From positions 3,720,001-3,784,000 of the forward strand of contig NC_091273.1 of assembly GCF_042100115.1 (NCBI RefSeq): a stretch of 64,000 nt of DNA. Direction: 5' to 3'. Below the pieces are notes generated by a model that searched no databases, had not been told where the DNA came from, and was given only the letters and a program-made list of their open reading frames with translations. The translations under genes were made by a program, and so were the position numbers. This DNA is from Alternaria dauci (taxonomy: Eukaryota; Ascomycota; Dothideomycetes; Pleosporales; Pleosporaceae). Shown here piece by piece: positions 43,501 to 54,719 of this stretch. How positions within the stretch are numbered: position 1 is the stretch's first letter; each line of letters starts with the position of its first letter.

Positions 43501-43585
43501 TTGCCCGTAAAACCTTGATTCCCATCTTCTGCTATTATGCGACACTCCTCAACCTCCATTTCCTAATAGTCGTAATCCCGCCAGC
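40515..43585. other. Gene-poor stretch of 3 kb
   Basis: No gene is supported. Many short frames overlap on both strands, mostly without an ATG. No terminal repeats, transposase-like blocks or tandem arrays are visible by eye. The right end holds the promoter of the MFS gene. Decayed mobile DNA is possible (inference). Confidence 0.4.
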
Positions 43586-45445
43586 ATGCCTCCCGATCCA
43601 AAGGACGCGCCCTTCCCCACCAAGCAGCTCATTATTCTCGGTGCGTATGGCCGCTGCAGTGATGTCATTGTGAGTGGCTGTTTCTAACCAACCGCGTAGG
43701 AATATGCCGATTCTCCGAGCCTCTCGCCTTCAACTCTATTCTGGCCTATTCGGCCCTCATGGTTCAAGACTTGGGAATTAGCAGACACGATGCTTCTTTC
43801 TACGCTGGGCTCTTGGTGTCTGCTTACGCCATCGCCGAGGCCATGACGGCCCCGTTATGGGGAATGGTTTCTGATGTCTACGGCCGGAAACCTGTTGCGC
43901 TCATTGGCTTGCTCGGCGTTGCCCTGTCGAGTCTCCTGTTCGGTGTTGCGCAGACGTACTGGGTCGCGTTGCTTGCGCGCTTCATCGGCGGTGCATTGAA
44001 CGGAAATGTTGCAATCATGCAAACCATGGTCGCGGAGTCCGTCAAGAACCCAGCCCACGAACGTAAGTAAATCGCGCAGTACCCTATTCGGCAGGTCCAT
44101 CTAACCAGAGCTAGCGCGTGCATATGCTACACAGCCCTTCGTCTGGACGGTGGGCGGTATCATCGGTTCAGCCATGGGCGGCTTCCTTGCCCAACCGGCA
44201 CGACTCTACCCTCATGTTTTCGACAAGCATGGTCTCTTCGGACGCTACCCGTATCTTCTTCCTAACCTCATCGCGGCCATTGGAATCATGCTAGCCATCC
44301 TCCAGGGCATGATCTTCTTGGAGGAAACACTTGTCCGCGAAGAGAAAGAGGACGGAGCAAACGGTATCGCCGACCACCATGATTATCACGACCATCTGGA
44401 CACTATCAACGAAACTCCTGCCAACGAGCGAAGCCGTCTTCTTGGACCACCCACAAACCACCCGCATGCAAACCGCGAGGCCCGAGGCTCAATCGCTGGT
44501 TCTATCCGGCACCGTGGCTCTATCGCTAGCTATACGCGCGACAGGTTGGCCTCCATGTCCGTTTCTGGTAGCATTCGACACATCCGCAAACGGGCTTCTT
44601 TCTTGGAAGAGGGTATGCCCATGCCCTTTGACCAAAGGTTCGATATCCGGCGTTCGTCTTTTGGAACTATGCACTCGATCAAGATCCAGCAAGACGTGCT
44701 ACCCATGCGCGGTGGGCCGACTCCGAAGCCCCGCAAGACTTTCAACCGGACTGTAGTTATGATCGTCCTCGCAATGTCCATCTTTGCTTTCCATCAAATG
44801 GCCTTCATCTCGATCCTTCCGGTTTACATCCTTGATACGCCCACAACGACTGGCCTGGATTTCAAGGGCGGACTGGGAATGGATTTGCCAGACGTAGGAA
44901 AGTTCCTCACGGTGAACGGCTTCATCACTCTGTTTGTCCAGGGCTTCATCTTTCCCATCTTCGTCGAATGGGCTGGTGTGTGGAACTCGTTCATTTGGAT
45001 GATCATTCTCTACCCGATCACTTACCTGATCGTGCCCTTCATCAGCGCTTTCCCCCACGAGCTCGAGACCCCGGGTATCTACCTTTCGCTTTTCCTGCAG
45101 GCGTTCTTTGGTATCATTGTGTTCCCATGCGCCCTGATCTTGATGAAGAATGCTGTTCCATCGCCCCTCGTCCTTGGACGCGTCAACGGTATCGCGATGT
45201 CGGCCTGCTGTCTAGCGAGAACAATTTCTTCTCCTCTCATCGGATTGATCTACTCACTCGGAGGATCCGCAGCAGCGTGGTTCGCCCTTGCTGCTGCTGC
45301 CATCTTTGGAATGATCCAATTGTTCTGGGTTCCGAAGGAGGATGTCGGTGCCGTTCAAATTGATAACGGTCTTAAGAAGGTTATGCATCATGACATGGAC
45401 GAGGACGCGGTCGACGACATTTCTATCATTGAGTCAGTCCGATGA
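43586..45445 (+). CDS. MFS transporter, ZIFL/YCR023C-like
   Basis: Three exons (43586-43640, 43700-44062, 44115-45445) with 59- and 52-nt introns give 582 aa. The exon joints read ILG-ICRFSEP and HE-PRAYATQPF, both typical of the family. The motif A loop between helices 2 and 3 is GMVSDVYGRKPV. About 12 membrane segments are visible, split by a long cytosolic loop (about residues 250-390) rich in Arg, Ser and His. The family holds plant ZIFL carriers and yeast YCR023C, thought to be proton-coupled; the substrate here is unknown. The final LKKVMHHDMDEDAVDD tail is cytosolic. There is no biosynthetic cluster around it, so a household or detoxification role is likelier than metabolite export (inference). 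Confidence 0.9.
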
Positions 45446-46953
45446 TAGAGTTCAAGACGGTAACGAAAGCATGGTGCTAAAAACGGTGGATCATCGAGTA
45501 ATGTTTCTTTTTAAACGTCTTGGAATTCGACGTTGCATGTTCATCCGGTGTTTATGGTTTGGCTCGATGTGCTTACGTCTCGAGCGCTCGTTTTCTATCT
45601 TCTTTACGGATGCGAGCATCTGAGCGGTTAGATTTCTTGCATAGCGACCTGAGAGATCCAATGTCATTCATGTCGTGTCTTGCAAGGACCTCAACTTTGA
45701 AATGGTAATGGGTGAAGCTTGATAGCAGGTCTATTCCTGTGATGATGACCCACTTGGACAGTCCGTGCAACCCGTCTTACTCACGCACAGACAGTTATCT
45801 AGTGCAAGCTGATCCGGGCCCACAGTGGGCCCACTCCAAGGTTACCACTGCGTTGGCGCAGCGCACGGGATGGTGGACATCCGGTAGAGCGATCACGATG
45901 GATAAATGCAGTCGTAATGAAGGAAGAGATGTGCTTCCTATAACGAACCAATGGATCTGGAGGGACTGCTTGGAGGTTTCGAATGACGAATGTTGAGATT
46001 GCAGAGCTTGGATGTTGTTGCACCTGGCGCAATCAGGCCTCTGATTATATTGTGTCGTGCGACGCTTGGATGTCCATCATCCTTAAGTTTGTACCAGCAA
46101 TAGCAACATGATGAAGCAAACAGTAAGCAGCAACCACAAGATCCACCACGATGACGCACCAAAAGCAACCCGGAATAGGAACGAAAACTATGAGAAACAC
46201 AGAGACAGTTCATAGACGGTATGACAGTGTTCTGAACTGTCCTGAGGTGCTAAAATATCCAGCCGTCATGTGTGCGAATGTATCTAGGCTGCTGCTGTCT
46301 GCACTCAAGCGCTTTGGCGGGATACCCTTTTACGCGCTTTTCCATTAAATTCCTGCCTGTATTCCAAGCTTCGCGGGTGTATTGCGATTACTGGGTTATG
46401 TTGTTGGCGGAACAGATGAACATGTATTTGTGGCAGGATGCACCGTGCGGTATTGATTGGCGTTGACATGGCACGCTTGAACCATGTGGCATATCGCGAA
46501 AGGCACTTGTGGAGACAGCACCGTTGAAGACATGAAGTCGGGAAAGTATCATGGGCTCGATATCTGTGTAGTGCGTTGTTAAGGATGTTTGCCAACATAG
46601 ATGACGAGGAGAGAGGTGAAGTCCCGAGACGATATGCAGATATGTTACCTTTTCCATAGGGGAGCATTCACTTGCATCCAATGGAACAGGCGTCTGTGCT
46701 GCGAGCTTCTGTTGTCGTAAGGTTGCTGTCGAAGTCGTGAGTGAAAGCTACCTAGGTACTCCGGCAATGAAGTTTGCCGGGCGAACAAAGTCCGACCCCC
46801 GGCTTGGCAGAGAGCTGCATCTCTCTGAGGTAAGCTGGCCCTAGACGGTTCGCAGCGTCCTATCTTTTCCACTAAATCATTTCCGCTTGCGCTTTTGGTG
46901 ATGCTTCTCTAGCAGAAGCGACTCACTATGACGCTTGACGAAGCAGCCCGACC
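45446..46953. other. Intergenic spacer, 1.5 kb
   Basis: No gene is supported between two plus-strand genes. It holds copy 5 of the TACCTAGGTA palindrome. Short frames lack protein-like pattern, and no tRNA-like B box was seen. Confidence 0.45.
46749..46758. repeat. TACCTAGGTA palindrome, copy 5
   Basis: Exact palindrome about 200 bp before the ATG at 46954. Confidence 0.8.
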
Positions 46954-49428
46954 ATGGATCATTGGGGCGACCCTTGGGCAGACAACAATGCCGACGACCA
47001 AAAGTCGCCGGCGAAGATCGAGGTGAACGCACCACAGCCACCCGCACTTGCACCCGCACCCGTGCTGTTAAACGGTCTCCTCGATGATGCTGGATGGGGG
47101 AACGAAGACGAGAGTTTCGGAGACTGGACCACGTCATCTGAGCAAGATACGACTGCCGCTACACCCGCAGAGACGCGCAAAGCTGAACCGAGTCCACTGA
47201 AGAATGAGCATGCGATTGAACATGTCCCGCGTTGGGACGTACAGGAGACACGTGATGATGACCTGCCGCACGCAGGAGACACGTGGGCTGGACAGGCGGA
47301 GGACACTTCTGATGTGGACAATGTGGCTTCGGAGACTTCAGACACGTCGACCACGATACAGCCGGACAATGCTTCTGGCCAAGCCCCTGCCGCTCCTTCG
47401 AATCGATTGCAGCCCGACGACGACTCTTCTGCGCGACCCTCTACATCCCCGTCTGAAGCGAGCCGTCACGAAGCACCTCCCGAATCGCCGCGAACCTCGT
47501 TCGAAGAGGAGACTGTCAACAAGGAACAGACCGTGGAAGCAACAGAACTCGAGAAAGAAGTCCAGTCGACAATAATAAACGATGAGGAGAGTGAAGTAGA
47601 GGCCGGAAGCTCGAGCAACGATAGTGCAGACGAGGAGTTTGGAACCTCTACAGAAGATACCCTATGGACAGAGGCTCTTTCTGGCCAGTCAAAGACCACA
47701 CAAGACGCTGCGGATGATACCAAAGAGACATCGTCAGAGCGCCCTAGGTCTCGCTCTGGCTCGCCTACAATATCCTCGAGCACCACTCCTGCTGCCTCGC
47801 ACAAGGCCGATACATATCAACTCGACAAAACTCTCCTCGACGAACTCTTTCCTCCCAATGACGCTGCAAACCAGCCGGAAGAGGCTCCAGACGACCCGAT
47901 ATACTCAACGTCTGGGCGCAAAGCTTGGTACAGGCTGACGCGCAAACAAACCATGAGAGAATTCAATAGCGGAAACGGGGACGACAACTACATTCGGGTT
48001 ACTTGGGCAGGTTCTGAGGTCAGATCGCAGGTCAACAAGACGGTAGCAAGATGGGCTCGTGAGGACCGTCTTTCTGGCACGGGTCCAGGAGCTAGAGCTT
48101 CGTTCTACTGGGACACGCCAGCACCTCCCGAACCTATAAATCCAAGAGGCCATTTGCGCACCAAGACCTCCGTTCCCACACCACGAGCAGTCGAGGCTGC
48201 ACCAGCCAGACAGAGCCTCCCTCCTGTGTCTGCCGACACGCCAATCGCTTTTAACTGGAGCTCCGCGACAACCACAACAGATCCTTGGAAGCAGGATAGT
48301 CCCGGTCTGCGCTCCATATCTCCACCTGTCGTGCCGAAGCCTACTGCTGTAGCCAACGCCCAGACTCAGGAGCTTCGCGCGGTTTCGATCGATCTTGCAC
48401 GCGACGTTGGGGGTACACAAGGGCAAACGTCGACTGAAACGCCGGCTGTCGCAACGAAAGCAATCCCACCTCCAGGGTTAACCACGACCTTGGCAAGTCC
48501 TTGGGAAGAGCCCAGCGCATCGGACACCAATACTTTCAATCAAGAACAACGCGCGAATGTGCCTACAGACGATGACGATGATTGGGGTGAGATGATATCA
48601 AGCCCTACAGTGCCAACTCCAGCCTCAGCCTTCCCAAGCTCTATACCGGCGACGCTCGACAGCACCGTGTCAGCTTCCGCGCCACCTCCAACGACTCCGC
48701 CGACCCAGGATCGCTCAGCCGACGCCATGCACATCGTGCGCCTACGAAGCACCATATCGCCTACGTCAGCGATCTTTGGCCCGAAGAGTTTTGTTCCATT
48801 CCATGCTGAACAAGGGCCAATTGGACCTGGGCTCTTGAAGCCTGCTAAGCGACCCATCGATGTCACGCACGAGAAGACCAAGATTGAGGATTTTTCGAAG
48901 CCTGTTCCACCAATTGCCCAACAAGACGAAGTTCAGGTCGATACATTACCAGCGCATGATACGCCCGGTGCGGATGAAGTTACTTCTGATGGAGTCAAGG
49001 TTGCGGAGTCCAAGGATATGCAAGACGACGATTTCTCTGCATTCGCATCCAGTACCTTAGAACCAGAACCCGTCCGGCCGAGCACACCGCCTCCAGCTCC
49101 AGTGATGCCAAATGAGTCTACTATAGATGCATGGGCGGATGCTGATTTCTCTTTCTTTGAAGCGGCACCAGCGTCAAGAGCGCCGGCGCAAACCACGCGC
49201 GATTCATCAGATCCATTCTCCGTGTTCGAAACTCCGCCCAGACCTTCCAGTGTCGCGTCTTCAGCGAAAACGTTCACACGATCGTCTCCCCCACGGAATG
49301 TAAGTCCCCCTTCGATACAACCGTTGACTGGGGCTACGAACGCTGCGCAACGAAGGAAGAACGAGGAAGAGCAGGTCATCCAGAACATTCTAGCAGGATT
49401 GCCTGACTTGAGTTATATGCTGCGTTGA
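46954..49428 (+). CDS. Large low-complexity protein with Trp/Phe-acidic motifs, 824 aa
   Basis: No named family is recognised. The protein is mostly disordered (Ser, Thr, Pro, Glu, Asp). It carries spaced short motifs of an aromatic residue in acidic or glycine context: WGDPWAD at the start, DDAGWGNEDESFGDW, DDDDWGEM, DDDFSAFAS and DADFSFFEA. A more ordered central block (KAWYRLTRKQTMREFNSGNGDDNYIRVTWAGSEVRSQVNKTV, about residues 315-370) and the final helix EEEQVIQNILAGLPDLSYML look conserved. Such motifs resemble ligands of clathrin-adaptor ear domains, so a role in vesicle traffic is possible (inference). The start has a good context (ACCATGG). No introns are needed. Confidence 0.75.
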   Translation: MDHWGDPWADNNADDQKSPAKIEVNAPQPPALAPAPVLLNGLLDDAGWGNEDESFGDWTTSSEQDTTAATPAETRKAEPSPLKNEHAIEHVPRWDVQETRDDDLPHAGDTWAGQAEDTSDVDNVASETSDTSTTIQPDNASGQAPAAPSNRLQPDDDSSARPSTSPSEASRHEAPPESPRTSFEEETVNKEQTVEATELEKEVQSTIINDEESEVEAGSSSNDSADEEFGTSTEDTLWTEALSGQSKTTQDAADDTKETSSERPRSRSGSPTISSSTTPAASHKADTYQLDKTLLDELFPPNDAANQPEEAPDDPIYSTSGRKAWYRLTRKQTMREFNSGNGDDNYIRVTWAGSEVRSQVNKTVARWAREDRLSGTGPGARASFYWDTPAPPEPINPRGHLRTKTSVPTPRAVEAAPARQSLPPVSADTPIAFNWSSATTTTDPWKQDSPGLRSISPPVVPKPTAVANAQTQELRAVSIDLARDVGGTQGQTSTETPAVATKAIPPPGLTTTLASPWEEPSASDTNTFNQEQRANVPTDDDDDWGEMISSPTVPTPASAFPSSIPATLDSTVSASAPPPTTPPTQDRSADAMHIVRLRSTISPTSAIFGPKSFVPFHAEQGPIGPGLLKPAKRPIDVTHEKTKIEDFSKPVPPIAQQDEVQVDTLPAHDTPGADEVTSDGVKVAESKDMQDDDFSAFASSTLEPEPVRPSTPPPAPVMPNESTIDAWADADFSFFEAAPASRAPAQTTRDSSDPFSVFETPPRPSSVASSAKTFTRSSPPRNVSPPSIQPLTGATNAAQRRKNEEEQVIQNILAGLPDLSYMLR

Positions 49429-49930
49429 TGCTATATCATGATTAGATGGACTTATCATTGCTGTTGGCTGCATATCGGACGGCGTTTCAGGTGCTTGGTT
49501 ATCCATAGTAGATTTTGCGTCGTTGAAAGAGTCACAGTGTGGCATGAGGATATCCATCCTTTGTACATGCTTAAATTACCCATCATGGTCATTGCCCACA
49601 GTCTCTGTAAACATTGAACTGTGTGTTTCCCCTTATCTTCCTATATTCCCTGCGTTACTTGGCACATACTTCATCTTCACTTGGTTCCAAGCGCTCGAGC
49701 CTGGTTAGGTTATTACCATTCTCCTCGTTGTCTCTGCCAGGCAACCGCTGCCCTCAGCCCTCGAGTGTACAGGTCGTTTGGTCCACCACTGTATGAAATA
49801 ATCTCCCACAATACTCCTTTCTCTTCCAAATCCTCAATCTCAACCCGAAAACTACTTGCATTCCCAGGGTCAACCCCTTACAACCTCGGCCTTTACCATC
49901 AAATACACTCACGGACTTTAACGAATCACA
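49429..49930. other. Intergenic spacer
   Basis: About 500 bp. It becomes C/T-rich before the next start codon, as in many fungal leaders. No gene is seen. Confidence 0.5.
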
Positions 49931-50638
49931 ATGCCTAATCGCCGTGGCCATGGACCTCGAGAAGAACTTATACCAGAGGGTCTCATGTGGCGTCCTCCCG
50001 GAGACTCCTCGCCTGGCTGGCATTTTGTTCGACCGAGTCGGTCTCATGGCCGTAACCAGAGACAGACGACCAGCAACCGTGATCTAGAGCCCATGATACC
50101 TCCCTCCTATGACCTCGAAGCCAGAGGCGTCCTGCGTCGGCAAGCTGAACAACATGGCTTATCTCCCTCTTACCCTGCATATTGGTCTAGAGTTTACCAA
50201 CAGGATTTCTACGGGTTTGGTTATCATTTTCAATACTCCGCAGTTGAACGCCTCCATCAGAGTGGTTACTCTCAGGTCGCTAGCACGGCCCAGAGCTCTA
50301 TGGCTGCTTGGGGCCATGGTCATGGCTCGCCCTGGAACACCGCTTCCGGCCCCGACCACGATGCTAATTTACCCCAGGAGACGACGGACAAATTCAAGCA
50401 CGATCAAGATGCATCGCATAGCAATGTTACCAGCTCCAACCACAATGACGACATTGCGAAGCGCTATGCTCATATTCCTAAACACGTTCGTCAACATCCT
50501 CGGTTCTGGGAGGTCGCAGATGCTGCGGAAGCAATCAAGAAGTTCAAAAAGGGAGATCGGGAGTTTGAATCCTATGAGGAGGTCTTGAACAAGATCATGA
50601 AGGAAATAAACAAGGATATTAAGGATACAAGGGCTTGA
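49931..50638 (+). CDS. Hypothetical protein, 235 aa
   Basis: Not recognised. The protein is rich in His, Ser, Tyr and Gly in its first 170 residues and looks disordered. The last 65 residues are an ordered helical segment (KRYAHIPKHVRQHPRFWEVADAAEAIKKFKKGDREFESYEEVLNKIMKEINKDI). This ordered end, the ATG context CACAATG and the C/T-rich leader support a real gene. There is no signal peptide or membrane helix. Confidence 0.58.
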   Translation: MPNRRGHGPREELIPEGLMWRPPGDSSPGWHFVRPSRSHGRNQRQTTSNRDLEPMIPPSYDLEARGVLRRQAEQHGLSPSYPAYWSRVYQQDFYGFGYHFQYSAVERLHQSGYSQVASTAQSSMAAWGHGHGSPWNTASGPDHDANLPQETTDKFKHDQDASHSNVTSSNHNDDIAKRYAHIPKHVRQHPRFWEVADAAEAIKKFKKGDREFESYEEVLNKIMKEINKDIKDTRA

Positions 50639-51177
50639 GCTAGCGATGGGTCCGCAAGAGTGAGAAGAGAGGAGCTGGTTATTTCAGCCTATAACGAGAT
50701 GTGATGGGAATGATGCATACCGGGATTCTAGATAGGCACGCTTGTTACATAGGTGCAAGTATGTCTTCTTCGGTAAAAGGTTTCTAGTACAATCATGCTC
50801 TAGCGATATACATTTGAATATGACTCTATTTGACAGCTCTTTAGTGGCCGCACATTGCTGTGTCGTAAACAATTTTCAGTTTCTCACGCAGGCTGTCCTT
50901 TTTCTTGTAATGCGATCGGTTATAAGTGGCCGGGAATCACCGTCTTTCACGTTCACTTCTCACCTACCAAGTCCAGTCAGAAAACTGATCAGGCTACCGA
51001 TCTTCTCTCTAGCGTTCACTACCAAACGCTCTAGAGTCATGCGAGCTACAGCAGTTGTTTGCTCAAGTGGGGCGGGCGCTTAAGTCCCGAACGCACCGCG
51101 ACTTGTCATTTTGTGTTCCTGTACCCGGTCCTATACTGGAGACTGACACCGGCCGAACAACGAGCACACCTACTAAC
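50639..51177. other. Intergenic spacer
   Basis: About 540 bp between two plus-strand genes. No gene is seen. The open frame from 51055 into the next gene has no ATG before 51178. Confidence 0.5.
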
Positions 51178-52179
51178 ATGGACGACACTTCCACTGAGTT
51201 CGCTCAGCTCACCATCACTCCGATTGAGACCTTAGTGGCATGTAATCACATTCTCGACACCGTGGACAGCGCCATTCGGAGTCCTTTCACTGATCAAACG
51301 AGCACTGGCGAGATTGGCGATATTTGTGTTGAAGTCACAGAGCTGTATCAGCAAGACATATGGCCACTCATTACGCTTGAAAAATCGTCCGTTGGTCGGT
51401 TGATTGATAGGATTCTTGGGTTGGCATCATCTTGGCTGGAGCTCTCCCCGCTATTCGATGCGAACGACCGGAAGACCAAGATGCTGAAGCAGTATCTAGA
51501 AGGGCAGTTAAATTTCTTAGCCACTGGCGTGGAGGTCAACGACAATGGTATTATCAAGAACAGGGATATGGTTCTCGTCCGGCAGGCCTCATACACAGAA
51601 CTCATCTCCTTAACGGACTTCTCCCACTGTACTACGGAGAATTTTATGCTCTACTACCGCAAGTTCCTGACCGAGATGATCTGGCGAATGGGCGATCCTC
51701 TAGAGAGGCTGTTTGCACCAAGATTCAAGGGAGAGTTTCGAAGGCTTGTAAAGCATACCGACCGCGCAGGTCTTCCGGAGCACTTTGGGAGCTTGAGCGT
51801 TTTCGGTATGTACACCAAGCCATCGCATGGTCCTCGACACTAATTACAGCTAGATTCTGCGTCCACCGTTACAACATGCGCCCCGCTAGTTACCTGTGCC
51901 GCCTCTCCAGACCTGACCGCGTGTCCAGACACACTCATCGAAGACTCCGTCTCTGAGGGAATACCGCACAAGCTGCCAACCCTCAAGTACGTCGCAGTCA
52001 TCGAGACCGATACCGACAAAGCAATTTATGCTCTTGAGCCTTCACATGTGAATGAGAAGGACCGCAAATTGATGGATAGCGCGCAAGCCATGTGTAATGC
52101 GATGATATCCAAGGGCTACGGAGGAAAGGTTAAGCTTCAGGACATGATGGATATAGCTGTCAAGATGGCGAAGAAGTGA
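51178..52179 (+). CDS. Hypothetical protein, 317 aa, two exons
   Basis: Exon 1 (51178-51805) and exon 2 (51854-52179) flank a 48-nt GT-AG intron. The acceptor at 51853 is the one that keeps a long second frame; the nearer AG leads to a stop. Exon 1 is helical (ETLVACNHILDTVDSAI, EKSSVGRLIDRILGLASSWLEL, TENFMLYYRKFLTEMIWRMGD). Exon 2 adds a Cys-containing linker and a C-terminal domain with KYVAVIETDTDKAIYALEP and a Met/Lys-rich helix (QDMMDIAVKMAKK). No family is recognised. It has no signal peptide or membrane segment. The smooth exon 2 frame over 108 residues supports the splice. Confidence 0.62.
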
Positions 52180-52477
52180 CAAGCGCACAAAGACAGCAGC
52201 TGGTTGAGATATCGCAGTATCCATCATGTTTGCAGCCAAGTGGGGGGACAGTGCTGCAGTGAAGGCTCAAGGAGGTTGCAAGGCTTCGACGCGAAGATGA
52301 AGTTGCTGAGATACGTTGAAGCACTGCAGTCATCGCAGGCTCTTCAAGTACCTAGAGAAGAAAATCAAGTGGCTATGATATATTCGTGTTGATCTGGGTG
52401 ACGTGATGAGCTTGCAGAAGTAAGAAGTAAGTACATGAAATGAAGACAGGCGCGGTACGCCATGATTCCGTACGCTC

Positions 52478-53794
52478 TCAAGTGCTCAGGTCCATCACAT
52501 TACTATCCTCCTCCTTGCTCAACCCGAAGCGAACGTCTAGCTTCTTGATTGTGCTCTGCCTCAGTTCTTTTGACGGCCAGCCTGTACTCGGCAACATGAC
52601 TTTCTTATCCCTCCTCAACTGCCTCGGAATCGGTACATTCTCTCCAGTCTTCTCATCTACCCATCCGTAAGCGACAAAGTCCAGGTAATGCTGTTGCACA
52701 TTGAGCCCTCTTCTTACACCCTCGGTGATGACCATATCCACAGCATGCATCATTGGCATGCCGTCTTCATGCCAGCCCTCAAGACGCAGTAGACCCCACT
52801 GCTCTTCTGGAACGCCAGTATCGCCTTCGTCTTCGAGCCAGGGATGTGCTTCGACGTCAAGGTCCTCGTTGAGATATGTCTTCACGACCATGTCGCTCGT
52901 ATTATCGTAGTTCAGCTTCAACTTCCCACTCAGCACCTTCCACAAGGTTTCCAAGCTCCTTTGACTAAGCAGCAGCGATCCCAGCTGACAAACACCGTTG
53001 CCGAGAATCGGGTCAGAGAAGCGCATATCTAGCTTGACGAAGAAGAGCTGAATGCTGATGATATCAGTATCCGTCCAGATGTCCGTGTCCTCGAGGAAGG
53101 AAAGACGTAGTTTCGTGGTGTTCAACTCCATGAGGCCCCAGAACTTCATCAGTGCGCCCTCGCAGCTGGTTGGGACGCGATGGCCTTCCAGACTTAGTAT
53201 TGTCAGAATGCTGTGTACAATCTTTTGGCGCCAGAGTATCATGCCCACCCAGCGGAAACCTGGTACGTCGCGCGCTAGCCACTCCCGTCCGTCCATGGGT
53301 CTGAGCATGGGGTCTGAAATGCATAGTCGAGGATACAGCACCCAGCTGAAGATGTAACCTGCGAGCGGCGCATGGTAGCGGGCGTAGTCGTGTATCAAGG
53401 AGACGCTGTATAGGTTCAAGCGATAATGGAATTCCTTGTCGATGGCATAGAGGTTGATGATGGAAGGGTAAGGCAGGCGGAGCGCGAACTGAAAGAAGAG
53501 GTTCGGGTGTCGAAGGATCGCCTTGTAAACGCTGAAAGGCTGTTTCGGGGCTGGTGTATCGGCAGAGGCTTGGGGTGCAGTTGTAGAAAGTATCTCAGGC
53601 CCCCATATCTCAGCAGCGACGTTGCGACGGCGGTGTTGATAGCTTCGGAGGATGTAGGGCGCGTTACTGTCGGTCGTGAGTGGCTGTTGAGGTCTGCCGG
53701 TAGCTGGAGGACTTTCGTCTATTGCGCGCTTGTTTTTGCCTTTCGAGCTCGGTGAGCCGATATACATGGACATCGGGCTTGGTGGACGCTGCAT
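52478..53794 (-). CDS. Hypothetical protein, F-box-like region possible, 438 aa
   Basis: No exact family is recognised. After a disordered Ser/Pro-rich start of about 75 residues comes FSVYKAILRHPNLFFQFALRLPYPSIINLYAIDKEFHYRLNLYS, with the Leu-Pro...hydrophobic...Leu layout of degenerate F-box-like domains common in Dothideomycetes. The rest is ordered and helical with Trp-rich blocks (MILWRQKIVHSILTIL, FWGLMELNTTKLRLSFLEDTDIW) and ends in a basic, acidic-tipped tail. The frame is open to 53872 but only the ATG at 53794 can start it. A ubiquitin-adaptor role is only a guess. Confidence 0.65.
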   Translation of the reverse strand: MQRPPSPMSMYIGSPSSKGKNKRAIDESPPATGRPQQPLTTDSNAPYILRSYQHRRRNVAAEIWGPEILSTTAPQASADTPAPKQPFSVYKAILRHPNLFFQFALRLPYPSIINLYAIDKEFHYRLNLYSVSLIHDYARYHAPLAGYIFSWVLYPRLCISDPMLRPMDGREWLARDVPGFRWVGMILWRQKIVHSILTILSLEGHRVPTSCEGALMKFWGLMELNTTKLRLSFLEDTDIWTDTDIISIQLFFVKLDMRFSDPILGNGVCQLGSLLLSQRSLETLWKVLSGKLKLNYDNTSDMVVKTYLNEDLDVEAHPWLEDEGDTGVPEEQWGLLRLEGWHEDGMPMMHAVDMVITEGVRRGLNVQQHYLDFVAYGWVDEKTGENVPIPRQLRRDKKVMLPSTGWPSKELRQSTIKKLDVRFGLSKEEDSNVMDLST

Positions 53795-54719
53795 AGCTGT
53801 AGAGGAGCTGTGTTGCTGTTTGTGGAGGCGAGAAAAGCTGCAGTCAGATAGTGTTGAGTAAGAGACAACCAAGACATTCTACTCTCACCATGGACAGGCC
53901 GACTCTGTGAGGAGTGTAGTGATGTGTGCAACGTGATGATTGTTAGCGTAGCGATAGTGGAGAAAACAAAGTTACTATACACTTGACACAATAGTAAACC
54001 CAGGTACCCATCAGAAAACGTCGTCTTGTCAGGGGGTGAAGGTAAGACTGGAAACCGCGTTGGCTTCCTCAAAGCTTGGATATATGTGATGACCTGCGAG
54101 GGCACTATTGACGCAAAGATTCGATAAGGAAACTTGGTGAGGGCGTTGGGGTACAAGCGAATGAGTAGCATGATACTCCTACCTTAAGAGTGCATGCTGT
54201 AGTGAAGGGATGAGCTACAGGTGTAGATTTCAGACCTTGGCAGTAGATTCCTAGATGCATTCCCCGTCGCACTGTTGCTAGATGTGCGCGTCAAGCTCGT
54301 TTCTTATATAGTGACTGTTGTCATCATCTTGCATGTATCCTGTAGAAACTAATACAAGACTTGATGGACTTGACCGGGATGAAGCGGCCACGCATCGACG
54401 TCATTGGTTGGCTCGTGCTCTGTTCAGCCCCCGCCTCGACCCCTCGTCGGTCTCCCTGCATATTCTGATAATTTAGTTGGTCTCGGTGAAATCGCGTCTC
54501 TCACGTAACACAGCAGGTAGAAATAATTCTCCTCGCCAACAGTACGTCCCGATCTCCCCTTCAGCCACGTGGTTTGATGCGCGCGCATGTATTGACTAGA
54601 CGGCAATAGCAATCCGCCAATCGCATCGACACGAGTATTTGCCATCGCAGCGATTGCTGTAGAGCCATCTGCACCCCTGTATACAACAACCTTTACCATC
54701 TCGTACTACCTCGCGCGTC
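53795..54719. other. Intergenic spacer between divergent genes
   Basis: About 925 bp holding the promoters of the 53794 (minus) and 54720 (plus) genes. Short frames on both strands are not protein-like. Confidence 0.5.

Noticed and set aside
53719..54171. 150-codon minus-strand frame upstream of the 53794 gene
   Set aside because: Ser/Thr/Leu-rich without ordered blocks and overlapping the 5' end of a better gene in another frame.
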